Source: Clavaria fumosa (Eukaryota; Basidiomycota; Agaricomycetes; Agaricales; Clavariaceae). From it: a stretch of DNA of 64,000 nt. The stretch lies in assembly GCA_951802425.1 (NCBI GenBank), contig OX637796.1, forward strand, positions 3,782,001-3,846,000, in the 5' to 3' direction. This document shows positions 40,765 through 51,795 of this stretch, piece by piece (positions within the stretch are counted from its first letter, which is position 1; each line of letters begins with the position of its first letter). A program made the position numbers and the translations under genes. The notes below the pieces were generated by a model. It did no database searches. It saw nothing but the letters and a program-made list of their open reading frames with translations, and was not told where the DNA came from.

Positions 40765-42821
40765 TTAGTCCTCCTCCAGCGATAGTGCTGCGAATCTTCC
40801 AACACCAACGGCAACCCCCTTCCCGGGCTCCTCAGACCCACTTTCCGCGGACCTTTCTTCCTCCTCACTCTCCGTTTGCAACGCGGCATCGTCATCGTCC
40901 TGTTCCAAGTACTGCCCGTCACTCTCTTCCTCTTCCTCGGGGTTCTCCGGCAGGATCGTGCCAGGAACCCAGATACCATACCCTGAGTCAGATGGCACAC
41001 CCTCTACACGAGGGACAGTGCCTTCGGGCCAGAAGGTCCAACGAACGCGGCCTTCAGCCACCGCACGCAAGATGGCGTTTCCCGCTCTCATCACATCGGG
41101 CCTCCCTGCCTTGGCGGTCAACCACCCGTTCTGCTCTGCGTACGCTGTAAGAATCTCCATGGCCGTCCATTGTGCTGTCTCGCTTTCCGCGCGTGCCGCA
41201 GGCTCCGTCCCAGGTTGTGATCGGGCACCTTCCCGCCATGTTCGTTTGTCAACCACGGGAGGGGCATTTGATGATGAGTGGGTGAGGCGGAAAATGCGCT
41301 CCAGAGGGAGTAGACGAGCGGCGTGATGAACGCAGGAAGGGATAGACGATATCGAAGCAATGGGAAGAATGCCAGAAAGCACCTGTGAGGATACGAAATC
41401 GAACGAACGCAAAGCAGACAATAATTCAAAATCATACCTGCATTTCTAAGGGTACAAAATTCGGCATCACGAGACCTGGGCAATCGACCAGTCGTACTTC
41501 TGGTGTCCAGAAAAGAGTTTGGAAATGTTTCGTCTGCAAGAATATTTAAGCGATACGTCATCTGAGGCATGCGAGAAAATAAATATACCTTCCCCGGGGT
41601 TTTTGAGGCTTTGACCTTGTGCGTCTCGAACAACGCATTCAACAGCGAGGACTTGCCGACGTTAGGCTGGCCGATTAGACCGATTGTCAACACGGAAGGC
41701 TCAGCGTCTGGCAATTCAGTGTCGCCCATATCTCTCTCTTTAGGGGCGGTGGGACCACCAACAGTGCTCCCTACCATGTCCCCATGCGCATTGAGCACTT
41801 GCTGCCAGTTAATCTCTCGCTTGATATGCGGTGAAGAGTTTGAATTTTTGGGGCTGGCTTCTTTTGAATGTGCCAGCAACTCCTCATGTGCCTCTTGAAG
41901 CGCCTGAACGAGCCTCTCTCGGAAAGTCATGGGAAGATGGGGATCAAACATTCTCCGTCCTTGAGACTCATCTGCGCGTTCTCTGGCAACGTAGGATTCG
42001 ACCTGCACAATGCGGAGTGTAGGGTATTTCGCTTTCAGGTGGGCAGTCCAGGCGGTGGCGCAGTTTGGACCAGCGATGTCAATTTTTGTGAGAACCAGAA
42101 TAACTTTGTGGGACGACAAGAAGGCGGATAAAGAAGGAGGGAAATGAAGAAGGGGGCAACGAGAGTCAAGAAGAACGAGTAGAATCTGCGAGATCTCGGT
42201 CACGCGCCATCTGATATCATCATTTACTGAGACGAGATACGGAATTCAGTTGAACACTTACAGTTGTCTCCATACTTCCAAATTCCGTTCGTAGTATGTC
42301 GGAGAGCGAGGCAGTTCAAAGGATTGTCCATCCTTGGGTGGTTCAGCAGTGGGGGCCTCTCGCCATTTGGTGACGATGTCATCCATGTCTTTGAGCCAGA
42401 TATTGAACATGCCTTCCTCGTTTTTCTCGATTTCGTTCTTACTCATGTCGTATCTCCATTTAGGGCGTCGTGGGCAGGTCAGGGCACCGAACTTGGCCAA
42501 TGCAGCATGATCGATCTCGAGAAGAATGGATGCGGCAGAAGGTATCGGCCTGGGTAAAGGCACTTCTGAAGCCAGACGCTTCGCGTCCTGCAAGAACTTT
42601 TCAGGCATCTTGACGAATGACGACTGTAGCCGCCGCGTGGAAAGAGGGACATCGCTTGGAGCTGATCCTACTGTTGGCCCTCTGCGCGATGGATTTGGCT
42701 TTCTGCGGTGGGGAGTAGGGGCTTCCGAGCTTTGCGGGGGTACATCCCCACGCTTTACGGCACGCTTGAGCTGTAGTTCCGCCTTGTGTTGCTTTCCAGA
42801 TGCTGGCTTTCGACGAGGCAT
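40765..42821 (-). CDS. GNL1-type circularly permuted GTPase
   Basis: It starts MPRRKPASGKQHKAE (exon 1 42821-42262). The G motifs appear in permuted order: G4 TKIDI, then G1 GQPNVGKSS, then G3 DCPGL, as in the HSR1/MMR1/GNL1 group. Introns lie after WRQL, after KTPGK, and after PLEMQ. The C-terminal half ends in a long acidic tail (ENPEEEEESDG, QTESEEEERSAES). Known relatives act in ribosome assembly or export in nucleus and cytosol. The layout, with N-terminal basic region and G4 close to LLDSRCPLLHFP, fits GNL1 better than LSG1 or NUG1. Confidence 0.85.
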
Positions 42822-43119
42822 CCTAGCACGGTCACAGGCACAAGCACAAGCAACGTTGTATCCGTTTCCGTTTCTTCTCCGTGATCGATAGAAACTCCGG
42901 ACCGCGATCGGCCCGTCATCGTGAATCATTTTCCAAATTAGGAAATTAGCCCGCGGGTTGAGCCGAACCGTTTGTTCACACCGCAGCTTTAAAAGGGTCG
43001 TGAGTCGGCAATGGGACCTTGTTCCCCGCACAGACATTTCCAATTCCATCAGTCAGTTTCAGCGGAAGAAAGCTTTTTCTAGTCTTTTTTCGCACTGGAA
43101 CCACAGAGGCTGCAGAGCA
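42822..43119. promoter_or_regulatory. Divergent promoter of GNL1-like and methyltransferase A
   Basis: 298 bp between head-to-head ATGs. No clear TATA. The sequence is mixed and no binding site was recognised. Confidence 0.4.
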
Positions 43120-45411
43120 ATGCCCACGCGCTCGTCTGCCCCTCGCGCGGCATGCAAGAGCTCGACCCTTTCACTCCAAGATGATGTAGAGGAGGCCATC
43201 ATTTCTAGCCATCCTCATCACATTTTCGATCGCAATCCTGCTAAAAATTCAACTGTGGCGAGCAGACAAAAAGAAAGCCACTTCCGGTACAAGTATGGCC
43301 AAAGGCATCACTTATATGATTCCGAGAAGGCGCCCTACCCAGTATCCTATGACCGTCAGGTTCTCGAAATGTTGAGTCGTCTCCTGACCCTATTCAGAGG
43401 CATATATACACGGATTGACCTTCTCCTGTTCCCGCCAGCGAAGCCATGGCGACGCATTTTATTCTTCGAACTATAAGCGACGTGTCTTTCGTCAAGTTCG
43501 ACTCTCCCCCTAAAAAGACACTGGACTTGGGATGCGGTGTACAATTTTCTTCTTTACCCTTGAAAGCCGTGTGCCACTTTTCTGAAGTTATCCCGTGTAG
43601 ATGGGCATATGGATTATCGACGCTGCCAAACATTGGCCTGATACTCATTTCGTGCGTCCAAATTCATTCATCCCCCAATACGAACACTCATTCCACGAAT
43701 CAAGATTGGCTTTGATCTGGTGAACGTTCAGGTCCCATTGTCTACCCTTGAGCCCTCTATCGCATCTCGCATAACATGGATGCACGGGAATTTGTACGTA
43801 TTGTTTCCAGGATAGAATATCCGATGTTCAACTATCGTCTGCTAGTCTCTCGACGAAGCTACCCTTCGACGACGACGAATTTGATCACGTGCGGATGAGA
43901 CATATCGCGAGAGGTGTGCCAGAGCACAAGGTTTACTCATATTATGTCGTAAATAATATGCTGCTAATGTGTCCGCCTAGTGGGGTGTCCTGTTCGAGGT
44001 CTGTACATTCAGCCGACTACAACTTTGCATGTCTGCTCACATGGACATCATTTGTCTAGGAAATCAGTCGAGTCCTCCAACCTGGCGGCGCAATTGAATC
44101 CATAGAAGACGGTATTTATACTTCTGTAGTTGTTCCATCATGTATTGGTTCAGCGACCGCCTCTCAGACCTTGTTTTTCCGACGCTCCCACGCTGGTTTA
44201 CCTCACCTCTTCGAGTCAACGCACGTCGAGCGGCTGTCCATGTCCCAGACGGCGCACAACCTCCAAGAGCACCGTCTACATCATTGCCATCAGAGGACAC
44301 TCCCACTCATGATCACGCTTTACTTGAATCCCTGTTCACTTCTGTTTTTGAAAGCCGTTTCATCAATCTCCAACCAACTTGTGCGTCCTTCTCATTATTG
44401 GTGACTTGGACGGACTTTGACCCCAAACTGTTAGCCATTGTGCCCGTTTATTTAACAATGTACTTCAGGAAAACATGGTTGAGCCCACAAGTCAGCATAC
44501 GCATGCCATCCGTACCCCCTCCCCAACCGTTACTCCCGCGGGCCATCTCATCTTACACTACCAGTCCCTCACGTGATTGCACATCCGTCACCTCAGCCTC
44601 AACTTCACCCCGTCCAATATCGATATCCTTTTCCACTTCCTTCAACGGGACGACTTTCTCTGGCGACCCGAAGGGGTCTTCCAGCCCCGCGAATGGTGCT
44701 ATTCTAGGCGTTCGTCCCAAGTCCGCATCGTTCTCAAGCGTGATAGGCGACATATCACGTGAAGCCTCCCCAAATTCGACTCGGCCCCCGTCACCGCCCC
44801 CACCCCTCTTCACCACGCCGGCCGAACATAACGATGAGAAGCAGCAGGCGGACCCCTCCTTGAATTGGTTCGAGTTCGACAAGTCAGGGACCTACGGATT
44901 TACCGTGCGCGATTCGGAGGGAATGAAGGCGTTGCTCACGGAGCGGGCCATGGTGATGCATCTGTATTGTTCATACCAGTGTGTGTTGGGGAGTCAGGAA
45001 GCGATGTGGGACGAGTTGAAGGACCGCATAAGGAATAGGAAAAAAGAGTTGATCAAGTTTGGTTGGGACGATGACGAGGAATTACAGGAATTGCAAGGGC
45101 GAAAGCGGTTCGAGAGGCTGATGGAACGGTACAAATCGTCAGTGAAGTATTTATTCCTCGCCCACTGGCGCTTGTCTCACTTGTGTTTGTCTAGGGATAT
45201 CCTGACGCGTATGGCGCTATGGTGCTCTCTTGTCGGCATGGGCTGGCCATTTCCCACGCGGGAGCCCCTCTCTAAAGCGGAGGTGATCGAAGAGGAGCGA
45301 ATACAACAAGAGATGCTGCGGGCTCGACAACGCCCTGCGGAAGAAGAAGACGACGAAGAGTATTGTCGTGTGTCGAGGGTCCTTGTAGGGTTCAAGGGTC
45401 ACTCAGATTGA
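43120..45411 (+). CDS. SAM-dependent methyltransferase A
   Basis: It starts MPTRSSAPRAACKSS. Exon 1 (43120-43370) carries KESHFRYKYGQRHHLYD and PYPVSYDRQVLE. Exon 2 (from 43439) brings the SAM-binding motif I, LDLGCG, continued as MGIWIIDAAKHWPDTHF after an intron. Then follow FDLVNVQVPLSTLEPSIAS, LPFDDDEFDHVRM, GVLFEEISRVLQPGG and ESIEDD, which are class I methyltransferase motifs II-IV. The C-terminal half is a serine/proline-rich insert then helical (ERFERLMERYK, LWCSLVGMGWPFP). At least eight short introns. The family is expanded in mushrooms and loosely related to LaeA-type proteins; targets unknown. An inverted paralogue lies at 51796-53988. Confidence 0.75.
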
Positions 45412-45581
45412 TGTACTACCAGTGCGGTCACGGGAATACAATTACATAATACCCCCGACGCGTCGTGGTTCGAGCGACGCGTCTGTGGCTGGACCTCCCA
45501 CGCGCGGGAATGTTCAAATAGATCGCGACCGCATTGTTTCCGCTCCCAGGCCCTTGGTGTTCCCCAACCACCATCTTAATC

Positions 45582-46524
45582 ATGCATGCACCCCAGCGCA
45601 AGTTCTCCGCTCCTTCATCCGTCATCCACGAATGCTCTTTGGTGCATGTATCGGCGCCGGCAGATCCTATTCAACCTCGTCGTCGACCTTCCCCTGCCCA
45701 GCTGCAAGCCCTTCAGAGGATGTTTCGACTCAAGTCTCATCCTACTCACGGAGAGCGCGTCGCATTAGCGGTTGAGATTGGGATGTTGGTTATCTTTTGA
45801 CCTTGTCCCATGTCATCCGTCCGTCTGACCCAGACGGCGCGACCACAGGGAGTTAAAAAATGTAACAATCTGGTTCCAAAACAAGCGTTCTTCAACGAAG
45901 AAGCAAGCACTTATTTACGCGGTAAACAACGCTGCGCCGAGGCCTCCGAAACGTACTCAATCTTCGACCACGATCGACTCGACTATGAGCAGCGGCTCCC
46001 TTCGACAAGCCGTCTCGTTGGACTATGTTGCGCAACTCTCTGAGCTACCCACCGGCCCGCTAGCTCGCGACATCTCTAACTCAGCGCCGTTGCCCGTCAC
46101 GCCACGCCGCACGCCTGCAAGCGCAGAAATATGGGAGCGCATGCTCTCTTCACCGGTCACTGGCCCGCCCTCTCCAGGTGATAAAGCACGACTTGCAATT
46201 ATACCAAACCATTCGAAGTCCAAGAAGTCTCTCGAGTGGGCTTGCGCGAAAGCCCGTGTCGTAAAGGGTCATGGCGGGAACGAGGAGAACCGACCGATCC
46301 AACGGAAGGCAACGGTACCCAGATGGGGAATGCAGGATCAGGAGGGCATAGATGAGGAAACGGACACGGACACCGATATTGATGACATCTTAACGCCGGA
46401 CTCGAGTGCAGATTGGGGCCTAGCCGTCGGGTGCGATGCCGCGGAGAGGAAAGCTGTGACGGCGCTACAGTCGGAGGATATGGAGGCAGCCATGGTCTTG
46501 CTCGACTTTAAGGGACGACATTAA
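45582..46524 (+). CDS. Homeodomain transcription factor (292 aa)
   Basis: Two exons, 45582-45784 and 45849-46524 (879 nt). The homeodomain spans the intron: RRRPSPAQLQALQRMFRL ... HPTHGERVALAVEIGM|ELKNVTIWFQNKRSS, with the recognition-helix WFQNKR intact (about residues 28-88). The rest is disordered, with an acidic DEETDTDTDIDD run. Homeodomain proteins bind DNA in the nucleus. The usual neighbours of the mating-type homeodomain locus are absent and no divergent partner is seen, so a mating role is not supported. Confidence 0.8.
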
Positions 46525-46965
46525 ATTGAGTGAGGAAACCGGCAGGTTCGATGAGCCTTTCATTTTCATATTTTGTGATCAGCTTATGGATGAATCTTCC
46601 GGGTGTGTACTGCACTGTCTCTTTTTCATATCGCATTCCATACTTCTGTGACAGTCATCTACGGAATCCAAGAAACAGGACGTATATATATATATATTTG
46701 CCTGCATTGCTCTCCACCATTGATGTGGCTGTTTGTTGCTGCGCGACAAACTTGGTGGGTCGCTCTCTCCGCTGATCACATGACCGTGATACATTCGCGC
46801 GTTTAAGTCAGCCACTCATCTTTGTGGCTGTCTGGTGGGCCATATAAATGGTGGCGGCCGCCTCAAGCGACACCTTCAGCTGCACAACGACGTATCCCGC
46901 TTCCGCCCTCTCCTTCTCAGTACACAACTATATCTCACTCTCCATTTCAACCTCCTAAACCATCC
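46525..46965. other. Intergenic
   Basis: 440 bp between two co-oriented homeodomain-type genes. It has an AT run (ATATATATATATAT near 46683-46697) that could be a promoter or terminator element. No gene. Confidence 0.45.
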
Positions 46966-48071
46966 ATGCAGCCACCTTTGCGCTCCACGCGCTCCTACCG
47001 ATGGAGGCAAGATCAGAACTACCAGCCGCTAGTCAGTAAGGGCAGCGAGAGCAAGCCGGGCGGAAAGGCTACAGTTTTGAAGAACGATGACTTGAGCGAC
47101 ACCGTGATAGCCGCCCTCGAAGCTTGGATGAAGGACAACCCCAAGCCACGGAGACAGGAGAAGCGGGAGATGGCTGCGCGAATGGGAATGTAAGTCATCG
47201 CAGCGCACTCCTCTCTGCGCTTGGGACTCACCTGCTCGTCGCCAGGACTCAGAAGGCGCTGTTCAACTGGGTCAAATGCAAACACGTCGCCGAGTCCAGC
47301 AAAGACTCAGACGAGACCCCTCCTGCGCCTCCCGCCATATCGTCTGCAGCAGACGAGGCCGCGAGCGCCTCGGCCCCGGCGTGTTCTTTCACATTCGTTT
47401 GTCCTTCGTCTGTGAAGAGCGCTGCCAATGACGCCCCGTCCGACCCCGCGACGAGCGAACGCAAGCCACTCTCTGCTGTCTCCAACGCGCAGCTCGACGT
47501 CCGCGTCACGAGATCCTCTGTTGCGCCTAAAGCCGAAGGGAAAGAGGCTATTTCTGTTGCGCCCAAAGCTGGGGGGAAAGAGGCCATTTCTGTTGCGCCC
47601 AAAGCTGGGGGGAAAGAGGCCATTTCTGTTGCGCCCAAAGCTGAAGGGAAAGAGGCAACTAAGTCTGCAGGAACCGCCACAGGGAAAAAAGCGCGTTCGA
47701 GAGAATCTCGCGCGCGTGGCTCGCGCAAAACCCAGAACACCTCTCCTCTTGATGGCGCCAAGTCTTCGTCGGCCGAGCAGGTCGCAGGCGGCAGCGCGCT
47801 CGAGCAGCGCACGCCCTCGGAAAGGACGACTAAGAAACAGAGGAAACGTAAGCACTGTAACGTAGCGGAGCCCCAACAGCTCGAGAACGAGTCGTGCAAG
47901 CGGCAGCGCCCTGAGTCGGGTAGCTTCGAACTGTTGTTCTTGGCCCTGATTGCCAACGCAGAGCCCGCAATTCGGCTGTACCGCGATGGTGACCTCTGGG
48001 CGAGCACCAAGGAAGTTGAGCTTCCTGCAATTTGGTTGTACAACTTCCGGCATCAGAACTGCGGAAAGTGA
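46966..48071 (+). CDS. Homeodomain-like protein with internal repeats (349 aa)
   Basis: Two exons, 46966-47189 and 47246-48071 (1050 nt). Residues about 40-90 resemble a homeodomain: DLSDTVIAALEAWMKDNPKP, EKREMAARMGM|TQKALFNWVKCK, where ALFNWVKCK stands at the recognition helix in place of WFxNxR. Downstream are four copies of a 12-residue unit (SVAPKAGGKEAI), a basic SRESRARGSRK patch and KKQRKRKH, a likely nuclear signal. It follows another homeodomain gene on the same strand. DNA binding is inferred from the helix pattern only. Confidence 0.6.
47517..47660 (+). repeat. 36-bp coding tandem repeat, four copies
   Basis: Units start TCTGTTGCGCC at 47517, 47553, 47589 and 47625, encoding SVAPKA(E/G)GKEA. 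The second and third units are identical, suggesting recent slippage. The unit length keeps frame. Confidence 0.85.
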
Positions 48072-48310
48072 AGGCACCTGTGTAAAATACGGATCGTTTC
48101 ACCAACTCATCTTACAGTAAGGTTACACACACCCATGAGATTTCAATTAGCATGCGTGAGGACAGGATTTGCTGCGATCAAGGAGGCCATGATGTGGATG
48201 TGGGAACAGGAATGATCGACTATAATGCAAGGTAGAGAGATAAATGATGGTGTATATATCACGGTCATGGGTAGAACCCAACATGTACAGCTATATTCCT
48301 CCAATTCCGT

Positions 48311-51300
48311 TCATATTGATGTTCTTTTTTTCTTCTTTTGCGATGGGTGAGCAACCAGAGCAGGGCCGCCAGTCTCACATGTGGAGGGGGTCGACATGAC
48401 GCCATTGACCTGAGCCTTGCTGAGAGATGAAGAAAGGGATGGTTTGGCGAGTCCTATGTCTGTCTCTGTTCCAACACCGTTCGCTGGCAGTGAAATCGTG
48501 GGTGTCTGCGGGGCTGCAGGACCATCTGAGGAGACCTCATGGAATGCACATAACAGATATTGGAACAGACGACTCACGCGTCACGGCCCCCGTCCGAAAC
48601 AGCTCCACCAGCATATCCATCTGTTGCTTGTCAACGATTCGTTGCGGCACATTGGTGACCAAGATCGGAGGTTCTTCGTCAGCCATCTCCACATCCACAT
48701 CCTCGCCTTCGACGGCTGCACCGGCTTGACCATGGCTAGTCTCATCTTCCCTTCGTCTCCTGAGAGCTTCCATGATCGACTCGTACAAAGTCTCGAGGGG
48801 TGGCATCAGATGCGCCGGCCCATCAAGTATACTCCCGACGCCGCGGCTCCGTGCAACCCCAATGGACAATTCGACGGACGACGGGGCAGCAGCAGCAGTG
48901 GAGACACTGGGAAAGGCAGACATGCCAAAGATATCCTGGAACAGAGTCCGCCTTTGTGGTAGCTGCGAGTCATTGACAATCTCCCGCGCCGACGATCCGT
49001 CATCCTCTGCTGCTTCAATGTGGTCGCCGAACAGCACCACGCTCCAAGTAGAAGTTATCCCCACAAGTGTATATGCTGATACCTCAGCCGTGGACCGCGG
49101 CCCACGGTACCATGTAACATCGACGAGTGCGAACGGGACTGTATGTATCGCGTAAGGCCGGTCAGAAGAAGGCCGGAACAATGAAATAGAAGTCGAGGGT
49201 AGTTCCGGCGGCGCCGATTGTGATTGGTAGACCACAGCGAATGATTCCTCTGACGGATGACAAAGCACAGTCTGTATCCTCTGTCCGCTACTATGGAGGC
49301 GATGCTCTGCAGAAAAAAGGAACATGAGATATGAAACGCAACCTAAACAGCAAAGGATACGCGCCGGCAAAGGTTACCAGATCCCACAAAGCAAGATCCT
49401 GCTCTCCTGCGATGACGACATAGCGTCCCGTTGTACCCAAAAACCGAGCTGATACGACCGACGGGATGGTCCTTGACTGAAAGAGGCGCAGAAGGGCGGT
49501 GGTCATCGGGTCATACAGAGCGACATGGGTTCCGAGCGCCACTGCGAGGAGGGAGCCATCCGTCGACCAAGAAGCATGGTTGGGAATTTGCGAACGAAAC
49601 TTGAAGTTCGAGCGAGCGACCCAAAATTCTGAAGCATGTATCAGGTTGACCGAATTGCGGATCAACAGCATAGATGGGTACAACGAACCTTCCACATCTC
49701 CAGACTTGGTCTTTGTTTCTTGTCTTCTCCAAGCCTTGATGAAACCATCTTGGCCGACGGTAACAAACTGCGACGAGGCGCCGTCCCTCAATGCAGGATC
49801 GAAAACAACAAAATTGACCGGTTCCAAGCCATGAGGACGGTCAATCCTAGTGTTCAATATCCAAAACCCAGACTTTTTGTCCCAACGCCAGACTTTTAAG
49901 TATATCTCCCCTCTGAAATTCTCGTCGCCCTTCCTGCTGTCTATCGTGGCCATCCACTCTCCATCGGGACCGATAACGGCAACCTCGACACGAGAATGTT
50001 CTATGGGCTTTTCGTCTTGGCGTGAAACTCTATTTGAAGGCGATATCTCTAGTTCGGCGACCAGACGGGACAATGGCGGGGAGTATATCTGTAGTGAAGA
50101 AGGATGTGATGAAGGTAGGATTACGGTGGAAGATAGGGAATGGACGGCAAGAGGTATTGATGCGCCTGGCGGGATGGCGCCCATGGGATCTGACGCAGCA
50201 TCGATATCAGCATGCCATAGAGATGAGACGCGACGCGCGACGGACGAACTCACCAAGTTTGATCCGAGAAAAACTCCTCGTGATCTTCAAGCTGCCAGAA
50301 CTGATGATAACGTACGTTGCATCTGCCAAACCTAAAAGGTATTCTTCCTCACCTTGGGCGCGCCTGGAGACCGCAATGGTCGTGATCGGCGCGCCAACGC
50401 GGGGGACAAACTCCTTCTTGCCGGTGTGCAGCTGCCAAATGACAAGCACAGCCTCCTCGCCTCCCGTAAGTAGGTACGCGCCGTTCGGCGTAAATGCGAG
50501 GGAGGACACTGCGTGTGCGTGCCAGTGCAGCGTGGTCGTCTGCGCCCTTTTCTCAACTCCAACCGCCTTCACAACAATACGCTCGTCCAAGCAGTACCAC
50601 AGCCGGACAACGCCCCTGTCGTCGCCGGTCACGAAGAAATCTTCCGTAGGATGCCTCGCGAGACACGTTATTTTTTCCGGCGAGACGTATTTCACGAACC
50701 GCGGCGTTTTTCCACCAGGAGACAATGGCACCATCGCCTTGGTCACATAGGCTTTGTGGCCTGCCGTTGCAACGACCCATTTCCCACTCGCAGAGATGAT
50801 CAAGCCTGTCAAGAATCTTGTCTGACCCAGCACGGTGACTTGAGAGGATTTCTGTATGCGTTGCGAAGCGGTGGCATCGGTAGGCTTGAGCGCGACGCGC
50901 AAGACCGCGCCCCAATCTTCCTGTCCTTCGACAGGAGCAGAAATTTTGCTTCTAACCCTTGTAGCGCCCACAAACAAGGTGTTTTCGATTTTGTCATGGG
51001 CGCAGAGACGGAGTATAGGTTGTTCGAGGTCGATTACTTGGAGCAGAGAGGCGTCTAGGAAGTCCCAGAGCATGATGCAGCCATTGAGCGAGCCAGTGAT
51101 TAATTGGAATGGGTTGCGTGGGTTGAGGATCGCTGAAGTGATGGTGTCGGAAAGCGGGTGTTGCCAATCTTTTGGTGCATCTTGAGGATGGCTTCTATAA
51201 GGGTGAATACCGGATAGCGTCGAGACAACCTCGCCAGTAGCCGATGAATATATTTTGACGGAAGGACCAACCATTGAGAAGAAATAACTGCAGACACGAC

Positions 51301-51593
51301 GCGACGAGTCTGAGACAAATCATGAGTTGACGGAAGACGACATACTTTCCGTCTTTTGTAAAGACTGGGGGTACATGGCTCGCACTCGAGTCTGTCAAGC
51401 AGAGCCAAGGCCACTCGGTCTTAAGGATCTCCTCCCGCTCAGCAGCGTACTCCGTGGTCGGTGGATGATCATGTTCTTGGCGTAGATCCTTCACTCGCTC
51501 CTTGCCCTTCCCTTTCTTAGTTTTCTTGCTTGAGAACTTTTGGATCGGCGGAACGTCGCCGTCGTCGCGGGGTTGTCGTGAAGTGGACGCCAT
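48311..51593 (-). CDS. NAN1/UTP17 (WDR75)-like WD40 protein
   Basis: It starts MASTSRQPRDDGDVPP (51593), with a basic KKTKKGKGK patch. Successive exons give SMVGPSVKIYSSATGEVV, NPRNPFQLITGSLNGCIMLWD, KITCLARHPTEDFFVTGDD, AVSSLAFTPNGAYLLTGGEEA, then a second propeller (NHASWSTDGSLLAVALGTH, RYVVIAGEQDLALWD). A helical C-terminal region (LETLYESIMEALRRRRE) and a basic end (QKKKKRTSI) follow. This two-propeller layout matches the t-UTP/UTP-A factor Nan1, which supports pre-rRNA transcription and early SSU processome assembly in the nucleolus. Exons are separated by short introns near 48540, 49290, 50210 and 51280. Confidence 0.82.
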
Positions 51594-51795
51594 GGTCCAA
51601 CGGGGCTTGTGCAAAGTAACCAGTCGGGTGTCCCACTCTGCATGTATTTCAGCACATTTCCTCAACAGAAAAAAAGTCGGCGCCTCGACCATTGAAATTC
51701 CCACGCATGCTAAAACAGGTAAGAAGGTCAGGTGACTTGGCCAGTCGCGTGACCCTCATCGTCGTTTAACTCGTAGTGCGAGTCGTACACATGCA

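Noticed and set aside
45582..48071. Mating-type homeodomain locus
   Set aside because: Genes are co-oriented, not divergent; no mitochondrial intermediate peptidase or other usual neighbour; the second protein lacks a classical recognition helix.
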